A DNA stretch of 64,000 bases from Ulota crispa (Eukaryota; Streptophyta; Bryopsida; Orthotrichales; Orthotrichaceae): the NCBI GenBank assembly GCA_963920765.1, contig OY987244.1:5520501-5584500 (forward strand), in the 5' to 3' direction. Below are positions 33,800-48,140 of the stretch, one piece after another (positions within the stretch are counted from its first letter, which is position 1; each line of letters opens with the position of its first letter). The notes below the pieces were generated by a model. It made no database searches, was not told the DNA's origin, and worked only from the letters and a program-made list of their open reading frames with translations. The translations under genes were made by a program, and so were the position numbers.

Positions 33800-35329
33800 C
33801 GTTCAATTGAACACCGGTCATGTCAATGAGAAAGGTATCTACTGTCTACACTCTGCTAGCCACTTCACCACTTTATTTAAATCAAAACATTATGTCACTA
33901 GGTAGGAAAAAAAAAACAAAAAAATCTGATTTTTTTTTTCTTTTTTTTTTCTTGTAGATCATATTTTTGTCTACATGTGAAGCTTTTATTCGTTCCATTT
34001 GGATTAATGATGTGAAAGTTTTTAATAATCTTATTTTTGAGACAATTTAAGCATCTTCTTTAAGAAATAACTTATAAGATTCATTATTGAATGCACTTCT
34101 TGTAATATCTCAAAAGAAATTGTTAAACAAGGTTAAATATCATTCCTAGAACAATTTCACTATTGACATTATTATACTTCAAACATATTTAAGAGATTCC
34201 AGAGATTTTATTTTTCTTCCAAACTTGTAAGTACTACTACTTCATAACTTTTTCAAGGATGGAAATTGAGTTTTTTTTTTTTGAATTTTTTTTTCTTAGA
34301 CCTTCAACTTTATTTTTCTTTATCAAGAAATTAAAATTCAACATGAACATTATACAAAATTTCTCACAAATGGCAATTTAAGTCAATTGAATTTGTTAAA
34401 AAAGCATTAAAAAAAATTACTTTCCCAACTTTGAATGCTAGTTTCTTTCAATTTTTGTAGTCAAACTTATGAACTTTTTAACAAATGATTTTAGACCAAA
34501 AAAATAGAAGATCCTATGGTGAAATATTTAAAAATATTTGTTCTTTTGTTTTTTTAAAGTTAAAAAATTTACTTCTCATAGACTGTAATTTTATGTACTT
34601 TTTATAAGCCTCAATGCTTTTCATTTAGGTATTGAAAAAAAATTTAATTGTTTGTAGGCAATCATAGCATGTCTTTAAAAAATAACTTATATGATTAATT
34701 TGCAAGTGATACTTTCACATTTCCTAAAAACTGCAATTTCACAAGCTCAAGATCTTTAGCTTCAAGATCTTTAGCTTCAAGATCTTTAGCTTCAACAATT
34801 ACACCTTTGACATTAGTATGTTTTAATTTCATGTTGGACCTATGAATAATTTAGTTTTTCCTTCAATCTTGAAGGTCTTTATAAAAGAAAAAAATATTGA
34901 GTAGAAATTAAGTGTTTTAATTTTTGATTTTTTTTCAAGATTCTCATTTAAATTTGTCAATGACATACATTGTAAATCCTAAATTAGTAGTAGAAAATTG
35001 TAAAGTGAAAAAGATTTGTAGCCAACATATTCTAGTAGATTGAGGTGCACAAATTGAAATAAATACTAGTATTCAAATTTAAATAGTGGTAATATTACAT
35101 TATGATTATTTAATTACACTACAAAGTAGCAATACTACATTGTAAAGTAGTATATTACATTATAAATAGCACTAGAAAATAGAAGTACAAGCATTTAATT
35201 ACATTATAAAGTAGCAATATTACATTATAAAGTAGAGCCTAGGGACCTAATTAAAGATAAAATTTATTTTGACAAACTGTTTAAGGAAATAGCTGTATAA
35301 AAATCATGTAGCCGTTATCCTTACACCTT
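33800..35329. other. AT-rich intergenic region with short tandem repeats
   Basis: A segment at about 33955-34020 (CTACATGTGAAGCTTTTATT) resembles the left part of L1 near 2923, a dispersed repeat relic. ATTACATTATAAAGTAGCAA-type words repeat irregularly at about 35094-35235. No gene. Confidence 0.45.
34746..34795. repeat. 16-bp tandem repeat, three copies
   Basis: The unit CAAGATCTTTAGCTT repeats perfectly three times with a 16-base period. Confidence 0.9.
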
Positions 35330-36640
35330 TAAGCATCTCCATGATAGTGCAGTACTTTAGTTTTAATACTTTCCTCTTGTTTCCAATAGCATTATCATTG
35401 TACCCTAGTGCTTGACTGCTTGGTTGTAGACCTTTGAACTTTCATAAAAAACAATCATGTCAAGATCTTCAGTTCCACCTTCCCATCTTGAATCATAAAT
35501 GTTTGCAAGCAACAGGTTGTGAAGAACAACACAACTACAAATCCATAACACAACAAGAGTGTGTGTTTCTTTACCAAAGCATGCCTCAAAGGCTTTGAAG
35601 CCTTTCCTTTAATTGTCTAGTGGTGTATTCTGACTTCACACAAATAGTTGAAAGAGATCTATTGAAACGTTGATTGTCCGTCCTTGTGGGTGCTGAACTT
35701 TTGTAAGGCGGTATGGTGATATGAGTAAGAGGGTAGCATATGTTTGCTAATAAATACTCTGGAGGTTTGAATTAGTTGACATGATTTAGCCATATTTGAG
35801 AATTTACAAAGACGCGACTATCATGGGCTAAGTCAAGGGAAGCATGCATGGACATGAGTTATTCTATAGTTGTAGTTGTTCACTAGCATACAAGAGATTG
35901 AATAACAACTTTTCCTATTAAAATAATGCTCCCTTTGGTAGCTCAGTTTTGTGGCAAGCATAATATGAGTGTCGTCTATAATACTAATGACATTGGAAAA
36001 TCTATGCTCATCTTCAATCATGTCTTTTATTGCTTGCTTATTTGCATCAGTATGCCAATACAATGCAGTTGCTTCAAGTGATAATATAGTAACCATTATT
36101 TGTTAAGTAAACTTTGAAAAAATGCCAATAGAAATATAGAAAGCTGTAGCAACATTTGGCCAAGATGCATTGATTCCATAGACTCCAAATCTAAATAAAA
36201 CTACAAGGAATTGCAGACAAAGATCAAATTGTGAAGTAGTGCTTTTATTAGAGAATATGTCATGGTCTTTTATCACCTTCCATACTCTTTCAAAGGTGGC
36301 AAGTGGCATTCTAAATCTTGCTTAGAACCTTGTAGATTTCATACAAAGTAGATCCTCCACCATCCTTGTAGAATTAGCTTTTTTGACATGCCATTTGGAG
36401 AAGTATTGTTTTGATAAGAAGCAATTGTAAAGTGTAGAAATTACTTATGTGAGGTACTCATCACTACTATCAAAAAGAGAAGACTTACTGGTTACCTCAT
36501 CTAAGTCAGTAAATGAAGTAAGCATTTTCATAGAAGCGGTTTAATATTGTATGTCCTGCAAGACAATTTTCAAGTTCTTCAATAGCAAGAGCTTGCTCAC
36601 TATGTTGAGGCATATTTACAAGCAAACAGTTCTTTTTTGA
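35330..36640 (-). pseudogene. Decayed PIF/Harbinger-type transposase (DDE_Tnp_4)
   Basis: Minus-strand pieces in order resemble HARBI1/PIF transposases. 36309-36103 gives MPLATFERVWKVIKDHDIF and FGVYGINASWPNVATAFYIS. 36096-35833 gives VISIIDDTHIMLATKL and HYFNRKSCYSISCMLV. After a frameshift near 35833 comes DLAHDSRVFVNSQIW, the AHDSRVF block of the family. A PPEYLLANICYPLTHI stretch and EYTTRQLKERLQSL follow downstream. The catalytic acids expected in IIDDTHI, AHDSRVF and the later E region can still be located, but stops and frameshifts break the gene. It is an inactive relic; its terminal repeats were not found. Confidence 0.75.
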
Positions 36641-36824
36641 AATAAAATATGTAATAGGAAGTAATACAAATTTGCCAAAATAGAACTTGTAATAATATGG
36701 GAAGATTTGAAAGACTTGCAATTGAAAATAGTTTATTAGAAATATTTCATGTAAAAGAATGTACACTAAATATAAGTTACATTGTTAGTTGAATTGATGT
36801 GGATTGATATGAAAGATTTACCAT

Positions 36825-37111
36825 AAACACCATATTTGTTATAATGAGAGAATGGGGACCTCTAAACCTAAACATGTTGATCTTAACCAAAATCACCAAT
36901 TTCCATTGAAATGAGAGTTTTGAATTGACATAAAATCTTTCAATTTTAAGTTGAATATGAATGGTTTTGTGTTAGTTTAGCTAGATTTTAGCTGCATTGA
37001 CCTAAAACCTTTTGTCAAATTGACCTAAAGCTTTTAAATTTCAGGTTGTATTTCCTTTAAATTACCTCTCATTTCACTAAAAAACTCTTATTATAACAAA
37101 TATGATGTTTT
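36825..37111. mobile_element. Family F MITE copy 2
   Basis: ACACCATATTTGTTATAATG at the left pairs with the complement of CTTATTATAACAAATATGAT at the right. The interior shares GGGGACCTCTAAACC, ATGTTGATCTTAACC and CCTAAAACCTTTTGTCAAAT with copy F1. Confidence 0.7.
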
Positions 37112-37749
37112 TACAGGTTTATATACTATTGTTGAAATCATTTTTTGCTTTATGGAAGTTTTTTATTTTTTAGTTTAGTTATTCATTTCACTTTATCAAC
37201 TTTTTGATTTATTTATACTATTGTTTTAACCTTTTTACGTTATTAATTTGAATTAAAACAAAATCTAAAAGCAGGTCAAATCCTTTTTTTAAGCAAGCAA
37301 ACTTAACCATGTCAAAAAGTATTAAAATGTGAAAACTACATTCAAAAATGAATTTTATAAGTTTTTTTTTAATAATAGAATGGGGAGTTTTAAAATCATA
37401 ACAAAATGGAGAGTTCCATAATCTATAAAATCCAAAGGGCTTATTTTTATGAAGAACATTTGATTATGGATTTATGGGCATTTCTATTGCAAAGTACAAT
37501 TTTTTCATTAATGATATGTTTTGACATATTTAACTATAGGATTTTGCAAGTATGTAAATATGTGCAACAAATTCCACAAAAATTGATAGCAAAGATTTTG
37601 TGATAAAGGTGAAGAGAAAATATTCTTTTGCCCTTGGTTAGACTAACTTATTTGACTTTGAATCAATAGAACTTAAGAATGTGGCATTAATGATTTATAA
37701 TTTATAATATTTTATATAGACAAATTGAATTGGTACTCTACAAAAAAAA
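37112..37749. other. AT-rich stretch
   Basis: No gene, RNA or bounded repeat was recognised. Confidence 0.4.
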
Positions 37750-37753
37750 TTAA

Positions 37754-38661
37754 CCTTAAAGTCCTATTATCCCCTTGGGGGACAATATGGATTTTGGGCA
37801 AGTTCCTACTGTCTCAATATTTGTCATGATTTTTTGAAACTTTTTGTGAATTTATAAAATTACAAGTTCTTTCATAGAAATATCTTTTATTTCAATTGAG
37901 GCCTAGGACCAAAATTCATGGCACAAAATTCATTTCATTAGTTCATTGAGAAAAAAAAGAAACCCCACAAAAACTTGAAATCAAACATTTCAATTGTTTT
38001 TTTTCTCATGGATTGTAATTTATCTACATATTATGCTTTGATTCATTCCATTTGGATTTCTTATGTGAAAATTATGGACAATCTTATTTTTGGTCAATTA
38101 GAAAATTTCCAGGAAAAAATATCTTGATAGAATTCATTTATGAATGCAATTTTTAATTTAAAAAAAAAAGAGTTGCACAAGATTTTAAATCTTTTGTTAA
38201 AGCAATCTCATCGTTGAGATTAGTATTTTTCAATTCCAATTTATAGCTATAAAATATTTAATTCATTTCTTTCAATCTTAAATTTGGGTCTGCTTTAATT
38301 TTTTTTTTATTGAATTTAGAATAAATACCTTTTTGTATAACTGTTTTTTCTAGATTTTGAACTCAATTCTTGAACATGGAAAATTGAAAATTCATCATTT
38401 GTATAGTTAATTGAAATGATTTGAAACCAAAAAGAAGTCAAGGAAGTTGTTAAAAAAACTTATTGTCTTCACTTCAAATGCAAATATCTTGCAATTTACA
38501 CTATCAAAGTATTTGAAATTTATCCTCATATTCTTGCACTAGTCTAGAATAAGATATTGTGATCAGCTTTGCTATCAAAAAATTTAAGTTTTTCTCTTTG
38601 CAATAGAGAAGACAATTTTGAGTGGATTTTTTATGAAGAAAAGGACTTGCAACCTTAGGGG
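37754..38661. mobile_element. TTAA-flanked piggyBac-like MITE, long class, copy L4
   Basis: It begins CCTTAAAGTCCTATTATCC after TTAA (37750-37753) and ends AACCTTAGGGG before TTCA (38662-38665), a one-base decay of TTAA. Length 908. The start ATGGATTTTGGGCAAGTTCC parallels GACTTTGGGCATGTACC of L2. Confidence 0.68.
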
Positions 38662-38665
38662 TTCA

Positions 38666-39434
38666 AGGAAAAACTCACCTAATTTACTTCATTATAATTA
38701 ATGAAATAGGAATAGATTGAAGATTGAAGAAAAAATTAAAATGTGAATAGCTAAAATATGGAATTAGACCACACTGATTTGAATAGTGAGATTGCTATAG
38801 TAAGATCTTAACCTTCTAGAACACTTTGCTTTTTAATTATAGAAATTGAGTTCAATAGTAAATCCTATAAGTTACCCTTACTAAGAAGATGTTATAATTG
38901 CCCAAAAATAAAGATAATTTTTAACCTTCACATAAAAATCAATATGGAAAAAATCAAAGAGTTTGATATAGTTAAAATTACAATTTGTGAGAAAAGGATG
39001 TTCAAATTTTTTTTAAATTTTATGCTAGGAGGAGATTTTTGTCTTCTAAACCTACAAAAAGGACATTTTGTGCCACACCATTTGCTCCTAGGCACCACAT
39101 GAGATGAAATTTATGTTCTCCAAAGGCAAATGTGTTCTCCTATAGTCCTATCTTCATAAAAGGTTTATTTTATTTTATGAAAAGTTCATTTTTGCCCCCA
39201 CAAAGGGACAACAAAACTTTAGTGGTTCATATGAAAAGTGCATATGTAAGTTCTCAAAAGACATGTGCAATCAAATTTAAAAATACAACACCAATTGTTT
39301 TCCAAAAAAGTATTATGTACAACCATGACAATTGACTTTACAAATTCACTGACATGGATTGCGTAAGAATTCACAGCTTATTATGCAAGACATAATATCT
39401 CAAATGTATTCAATCCAATGGAACATTTGAATAC
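38666..39434. other. AT-rich stretch
   Basis: No gene or bounded repeat was recognised. Confidence 0.4.
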
Positions 39435-39436
39435 TA

Positions 39437-39762
39437 AGGTAGTCTGCTCATAAATTGTCCAGGCATTAAAACCGCCCACCTTCTCAAATGTATCTTTGCT
39501 GTATATGCTTTTTTTCATAAGTTTTCAAAATGTACAAGTGCTGTGCATTTGAGGAGGTGGGTGATTTTAGAGACCTATGGCTTTTCCACTTCAAATTTTC
39601 ATAACTAATTCCACAAAACTCCAAAAAATATGAAATAATTTGGGTATAATGTCAATTCTTCTTGTCTTTCAAGGGAAATTTACTGAAAAATAATTCAAGG
39701 AATTTCACCTCCCCAAAATTCAATTTCAACCTTTAGATGGACGGTTTATGAGCACACTACCT
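39437..39762. mobile_element. Family P MITE copy 1 (TA target)
   Basis: The ends are AGGTAGTCTGCTCATAAATT and GGTTTATGAGCACACTACCT, flanked by TA. The interior (GACCTATGGCTTTTCCACTT, CAATTCTTCTTGTCTTTCAAG) matches copy P2 in an RPL11 intron. The first bases, AGGTAG, are shared with family B. Confidence 0.75.
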
Positions 39763-39766
39763 TACA

Positions 39767-40768
39767 ATATAGAAAAGCCAGTTGGTCTGCACTCTAGCTA
39801 AATGTAATCAATCATTGCAATTGAGCCATCTTGAGGCACTAGCAAGCCCACCAACAAGCCCACTAATTTGGAACAACAAACCTTGCATCCTAGATTGTGA
39901 TATCTATTCAAAATTATTGCATGATATAAAAAGCAGGTAATCATTCCCCATTCTCATTCTCCAAAACAAACAAATAGGGTGTCACGCCATCTTCACGAAG
40001 AATGAACTCCTATTGGCTCCTCTTTTCTCTCCACAACTTTCTCAATCTCCATTCTTTTTTCATCCTTTCAAAAGCCATGGCTACCCCTAATGTTTATCTT
40101 GAATCCTCAATACTTTCAATAGTGTCTTCTCTTCTCAAAGTATAACATCCTTTTCATTTTCTTCAACATAATTTTTTTTCAGAAGTAGTGTAAATTGTCA
40201 CTTCTCTGCATTGATAACACTAATATCATTGACTTGAAAACTACATTGAACATTTGGTACATGAGCTATTTAATTAGAGTCAAGACCAATTAGGTATACA
40301 CATAACATTTCTTCAAAATAATATTATCCAAAAAAGCACAACTATATACATATGTTTTTTACAATCAAGTTGTATACAAGTGAAACATCATTGAGTTTGT
40401 ATTGAAAAGTTACACAATTCAAGATTAAAATGTTGGAAATCCATTAAACAATACTTCTAAAATTGCTTGGCAATGTTGTTAGCTCACTTTCAAAAAATTC
40501 TTAGTGTTAAAGCCTTAGATATTTATTCACAAAGAATTACACTTTGAGTAATGTATAATTAGATTTTTATGAAAAAAGACCTTCTTTAGATTTCAAAAAT
40601 ACACATAAAATTAGCTAAAAAATCAAGCATAACATCTCTGAACTTTGAAGTGCAATTATCAATTCTCAACGCTCAAAGTTTTAAAAGTCCAAACTCGGAT
40701 GAGCTTCAAATACTTTTGAACTGGTATACCACCTAATTTAAACCAAAAAAATTGATTGATGAATTTAA
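39767..40768. other. AT-rich intergenic region
   Basis: No gene was recognised. CTCCTATTGGCTCCTCTTTT near 40006 is less AT-rich but carries no frame of interest. Confidence 0.4.
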
Positions 40769-40854
40769 ATTTAAGTTTTGTCTCAAAGTTTATGACTAAC
40801 ATTCAACAGATACTCGATCACCATCACATGAAAGAACAGCTATAAATGGAATTG

Positions 40855-41250
40855 CTAAAGTCGCACCCAAAATTGCTAAAGTCGCACTTCGAAGTGTGGT
40901 TTGAGCATGAAATGTGAGGATTTAATGTTAGTTTTTTAAATTTTGATCTAAAAATTTGTTTTGCCTATCATTCTAAGGCTATATTCAAAAAAACTAGAGG
41001 TGCTTGAATTTGAAATTCAAAATATAGGACTTTTGAATTATTTAAAGCAAAAATACATCAAAAAATAACTATGGTGCAATAGATGTTCAACAAAAAAAAT
41101 TTACACGTCCTCATTTCTTTCAAGGAGATGGTATTACTATGATTGAATGAATGATGGACCACTTGAATCGAGAAAATAACATTAAATTCTCAATTACATG
41201 CTCATAGGGGTGTGGCGTTAGCAATTTTGGGTGTGGCTTTAGCAATTTAC
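40855..41250. mobile_element. hAT-like MITE, family H copy 2
   Basis: It begins GGAATTGCTAAAGTCGCACC, with CACCCAAAATTGCTAAAG inside, and ends GGTGTGGCTTTAGCAATTTA. CTATAAAT precedes it and CTAATTAT follows. The uninterrupted duplicate near 41939 reads CTATAATTATATTTTC, consistent with an 8-bp duplication that has since diverged. Confidence 0.7.
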
Positions 41251-41374
41251 TAATTATATTTTCATAATCCACAATGTGTTTTTGCCATTTTTGTGAATTT
41301 ACAAAATTAGTGTTAGTGTCTATTTCAACTAGTATAGTATTTTGAAAACTTGAACTTACATGTAATAATGTTAA

Positions 41375-41850
41375 GGGAAAATTTGGTGGATACCCCTGAA
41401 GTTAGCAATATTTACATAGATAGCATTGATTTTTCAGAAATTACACAAGTACCCTTGGATCATAATTTTTAGGCATTTATTAGTTGTAGTTGTACTTTCT
41501 TCATGACTAATGTTGAAGGAGAGAATGTAATGAAACAAAACAAAAAGCAAGGTGCGCACAAAGGAAAAAGGGAGATGACATGCGCAACAAAATAGACGTC
41601 TGAAAATTTTGGTCCAAGGATATTTGTGTAATTTCTGAAAAAGCAAGGGTATCTAAGTAAATATTCACAACAAGAAAAATTGTCTAAATTGACACATTGA
41701 AATTGACCAAATATGTTTGAAATGAAAATAAAACGTCCACAATGACAAAAAATTGTTCCAATCAACATATCCAAATGACAAAAAATGTCCAAATTGGCAG
41801 GCTGTCCTTGTAGTGATTGTAAACTTAAAAGATATCCATGAAATTTTCCC
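41375..41850. mobile_element. Family C MITE copy 1, carrying CACTA element D1
   Basis: The ends are GGGAAAATTTGGTGGATACC and GGATATCCATGAAATTTTCCC-type sequence. The interior (ACCCTTGGATCATAATTTTT, GGTATTTGTGTAATTTCTG) matches copies C2 (45421-45721) and C3 (42905-43181). D1 occupies 41666-41815. Confidence 0.7.
41666..41815. mobile_element. CACTA-type MITE D1 inside C1
   Basis: The ends are CACAACAAGAAAAATTG and CCTTGTAGTG, flanked by ATT at 41663-41665 and 41816-41818. The corresponding sites in C2 and C3 (ATATTGCAAAA, GATTGCAAAC) hold a single ATT, so the 3-bp duplication is demonstrated. The interior repeats GTCCAAATTGAC-like words. Confidence 0.85.
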
Positions 41851-42742
41851 TTTTAAATTTAAGTTTTATCTCAAAATCTATAAGTAACATTCACATAGTA
41901 ACATTCACATACTTGATTACCCATCACATGAAAAACGACTATAATTATATTTTCAAAATTCACAATGATTTTTGTCATTTTTGTGAAGTTAAAAACATTC
42001 ATGTTAGTGTCTATTTCAATTAGTATTAGTATTTTGAAAACTTGAACTTACATGTAATAATCTTAATGACACCATATACATTAGAATTGAAATGCCTTTT
42101 TCTTATACCGCTTAATGGACTTTCAAAAGTCACAATTTTTAGGAGGACACTCTCAAAGTGGATGAAAGGTGCTGAGGTCCTCTCAAAATCCTCTCAAGAT
42201 ACTTTGTCATAATGTATCTAGCAAGTTTTTAGCAAGGACAATTCAAGACACTATTCATCCTAAGTTTAATGAATTTTATCCTCTACTTTCTTTGATAAGT
42301 GATCAAATGATTGATTTTGTGGCATGTTGAAGTGCAAGGTCACCTCTTTGAAGAGCATGAGTAGAGATCAAGGAGCTTGAGGGCTAGGGTTTGTAATTCT
42401 CACAAAAATTTGCCTAAATCTTACCTCAATTCTTCACTAGTGATTGTAACACTACAAAAAATTAATGGAAAAGTGGATGTATCCACCAATTTTCTCCCTA
42501 AGCAAACACCAAATTTGTCAAAATTTGGATGAAATTTACTAATATTAGTACAATTTATGGGTGAATTTGCAATTGTCATGGATTCTTCCAATTTTGTCCA
42601 TTTTCCTTACCTGCTTATATTGCTGGGTGCCGTTTGGTCCACCAACAAAAGAAAAATAAATCAATAAATAAAACCCAGTTGAGGGCCTTCAAAAATAGAT
42701 GGAAATCTTTAAACATGCAAGGACTGGTAGAGATGCTCTTAG

Positions 42743-42904
42743 CACTACAAGAAAAACTGTTTGTGGTGACACGTCCAAATTGACGAAAGTGTCCAAATTG
42801 ACAAAATTTAACAAAAACATGTCTGAATTGATAAAATAGTGTCCAAATCAGCGTGACCTAATTGACTAAAAATGTCCAAATTGACATTGCTCCCTTGTAG
42901 TGAT
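42743..42904. mobile_element. CACTA-type MITE D2
   Basis: The ends are CACTACAAGAAAAACTG and CCCTTGTAGTG. The interior is built of GTCCAAATTGACRAAA words, as in D1. Its right end abuts a truncated family C element. The flanking triplets do not match, so insertion may have been followed by deletion. Confidence 0.75.
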
Positions 42905-43181
42905 AGATACCCCTACTTTTTCAAAAATTGCACAAATACCCTTGGACCAAAAAAATTAGGTTTTTGTTTTGTTGTGCGTGTCATTTCCCTACTTCCTTTT
43001 TGCATCAATTGCTTCTTCTTTGTTTCATTATATTCCCTTCTTCAACATTGGTTGTAAAGGAAGTCCAACACAACAAATAAATGCCTACAAATTATGATCC
43101 AAGGGTATTTGTGCAATTTCTAGAAAAACAAGGGTATCTATGCAAAGATTGCAAACTTCAAGGGTATCCATGAAATTTTCC
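42905..43181. mobile_element. Family C MITE copy 3, left end missing
   Basis: It begins inside the family at AGATACCCCTACTTTTTC and ends GGTATCCATGAAATTTTCCC. The lost left terminus coincides with the border of D2. Confidence 0.65.
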
Positions 43182-43185
43182 CAAG

Positions 43186-44973
43186 AAAATACATGCAATT
43201 CAAAATATTTCATTTCATGCTTTCTTAAATTAATGCAAAGTAAATTGACATGCACATGCATTTTTGGACATTGAAAAATAGCCTACTAATATAATTTTGT
43301 GGAAACTTGTTATCAACAAGGTTTTTAGTATTGACAAATTATCATTTACTTTCTTCAATATTCTTAGTTTTTTCCTAATTTGATTTGTTTAATAATAAAA
43401 TTTGAAAGTTGAAAGAATGTATTATCAAATTCAAACCTTTGCGCATTTGGTTCTATACCACAAATAACTAATTAGGAAAATGAATCCAAAGGGGTTCAAT
43501 TAAGCAAGAATAGTGGACCCTTGTACCCGTCATTCCGGCGGAGGGCCATCACGGGAGGGGGTCCTTGCAAAAATATTAACATGACCTTCCTCATGATCAC
43601 CTTCTTCAAGCTTCTTCTCCTTTCAGTTACAATGAGCTTACTTGTACTATGCCTACCTATGCGCTTTGCCTCCTTCTCTAAGCGTCCACCCCCTACTCCC
43701 ATGTATACCCCATCCCCAAGGATGACCATAACCACCACATAACCATACAAATAAGAATAATCACCACATAACCGCCATTTGATCTTCTTGGAACAACACC
43801 TATCTACCCAACTAATAGATATTTTATTCTATTATAGACACCCAACTACCCAACTAATGAAACCAAGCCTATTATTAGTATAGATGGTAAGACATACTCG
43901 TATTGACTACTGGATATACTTATACAAGGTCAAAGATTTATAAGGTATCATTCAAAAAGCATTTGAATACCACGTGTTAAATAACAAGGAGGCCAAGACA
44001 CTTAAAGGACAGTTGGCATGTGCAAGAAACCTTTGATCATATGAAAGATGTGTCTTTTCTCTTCTTTGTAGTAACATTTTAGATACATACATTGAACAAA
44101 ACAAAGTTGATGCAAGCTCGTTCAATTCTCCACAATAATGCAAGATATGGTATCTAGAAAAACACAAGCGTGTGAGGGAGGTCACCGTGGATACACTGGA
44201 TTCAGTATATTAGTAGGGACGAAAAATGTCCTCCTGAACGTTCAGGGGTTAAAATATATCAATGAAAAGCCTTCAATAAGACATCCTTTTATCCACTACT
44301 GTAGAAGCAATTCAATCCAACACAATTGACTACGGAGATTAGATAGAGACCCAATTGACCACCTGGTAGGCCCTCTGCCGGTCACAATAGATCCAGATTG
44401 CTGTAAATACTCGACTTAATTTTACGGCCTCCGATGCAAATTCTAACCACTTGAATGGAGCAATCACGGCATTCAGAAAACCAGGAAATCAAAGCCATTT
44501 GAAGTTCGATTATGATATGTGAGTACGTGACTCGAGGGTTCTTGACCGGATCCAGTTAAATTTAACTACTCTTGCTCACAAAAAGTGTAAGTTATGCAAA
44601 GAGTTCCTCTGCCACAACAATCGTGCATGCTTAATAATTATTGCTAGAGTATTGTTCTCTCGTTCAGACTTCCAGAAATTAACCACTTTCATCGACTATT
44701 AGGTTCAACATAGATTTCTTGAAAGGAGAGCAATGAATGCAGGACTTAAACAGTGTGAAATGAGAAACATTCCACTTCATATTCAAATATTTCTGTTTCA
44801 AGCCTAAGACGAGCGCAGCACATCAGAACAGAATTTCCAATGATAAAGCACCAGACAGTGAGCAAGCTTCGAGCTAGCCACTACACACCAAATGTTTGAA
44901 CCATCAGACAATTGACGTAGTTTGAAACTGGCTGATACAGTTGTGCATGCGATACATGCACAGATACAGAAAT
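43186..44973. other. Intergenic region and RPL11 3' flank
   Basis: A GC-richer patch at about 43500-43740 has open frames on both strands but no recognised motif. GTCCTCCTGAACGTTCAGGGG followed by TTAA (44249-44252) looks like the right end of a TTAA element without an identified left end. From about 44750 on this is probably RPL11 3' untranslated sequence. Confidence 0.4.
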
Positions 44974-47229
<2,256 letters not shown>

Positions 47230-47417
47230 TGCGGCAGATTTGTTGCGTCACAAGCGTGGACGACGGCGGCCGAGCGGGCGATGGCGGCCGAGCGGGCGCT
47301 GGCAGAAAGAGCGACTACGATCTGGGCTTCGTCTTCTTCTTCACCCAGCGCCTGTGAAAACGAAAGCCTTGTGGGATGAAAAACATCGATGGATGACAAC
47401 CGTCAATGATAATTTAT

Positions 47418-48132
47418 GGGAATGACTAGGGGGACCTCTAGTTGCTAAGGTAGGAACACCCATAAGCGTCAGTGTTCACATAACCGTCACCTCTGAAATC
47501 TTGGAAAATCTGTGAAAGTGAATAGATGTAATGACAAGGGTGTATAACATGTGAACATAAAATTTTAAAAGTGGTTATGGGTGCAATGGCAATTTGCTTT
47601 TTAAAAATTCACAACTTATTTTCATAGTATCCAAATAATACATTCAAAAGTGCAAACTCATTATTTTTCTATTGCTAACATGATCCTATAATTTGCTATA
47701 TGTTTATTAATAGTCATCATGTTCAAAGCCCTTAGTTTGACGTTTATGGGTGCTTCTACCTTATGTGGACACCCCCTATAGCCCAACCTATTAAATTTTA
47801 GATAATTATTATGTTGAAATATGAAATTTAGTCAAAACTATATTTTAGTGCACATTTGCGTTTACAAGTGTCAAACATATAACAAATTTATCTCATTTGT
47901 GACATGGTCAAGAGTAAAACTTATAAATGAAGAAAGCGACTAGTTAAACTCTTGACCATATCACAAATGAGACATATTTGTTATATGCTTGACGCTTGTA
48001 GGCGCAAATGTGCGCTAAAATATTATTTTGATTTTATTTCATATTTCAACATAATAATAATCTCAAATTTAATAGGTTGGGCTATAAGGGGTATCCACGT
48101 AGCAACTAAGGGGTGTCCCCCTAGTCATTCCC
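47418..48132. mobile_element. hAT-like foldback element, carrying family B copy B3
   Basis: The ends are GGGAATGACTAGGGGGAC and its complement GTCCCCCTAGTCATTCCC. The two halves pair for about 190 bases (AGCCCAACCTATTAAATTT against AAATTTAATAGGTTGGGCT). The identical 8-bp word TAATTTAT flanks it at 47410-47417 and 48133-48140, the hAT target size. B3 interrupts the left arm. It lies about 180 bases upstream of the RPL11 start codon. Confidence 0.88.
47448..47761. mobile_element. Family B MITE copy B3
   Basis: The ends are AGGTAGGAACACCCATAAGC and TTTATGGGTGCTTCTACCT, between TA and TA. The uninterrupted opposite arm of the host foldback reads TTGCTACGTGG where the filled arm has TTGCTA-B3-TATGTGG, proving a TA target duplication. 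Confidence 0.88.
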
Positions 48133-48140
48133 TAATTTAT

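Larger units (their letters stand above)
40769..42068 (+). repeat. Duplicated 210-bp segment on both sides of MITE C1
   Basis: The left copy (about 40769-40850 plus 41251-41372) and the right copy (41855-42068) share CATTTTTGTGAA, TTAGTGTCTATTTCAA and TTTTGAAAACTTGAACTTAC with ATGTAATAAT. The left copy is interrupted by MITE H2; the right copy is not and shows the pre-insertion site. MITE C1 lies between them. Confidence 0.7.

Noticed and set aside
34746..35235. CRISPR-like or regular repeat array
   Set aside because: The 16-bp units are contiguous without spacers and the ATTACATTATAAAGTAG words are irregular; this is simple tandem repeat in a plant genome.
43496..43750. Overlapping frames on both strands in a GC-richer patch
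   Set aside because: No motif on either strand; may be a transposon remnant but nothing allows a call.
44215..44252. Complete TTAA element ending at 44252
   Set aside because: Only a right-end-like sequence is seen; no left end with TTAACCC could be located.
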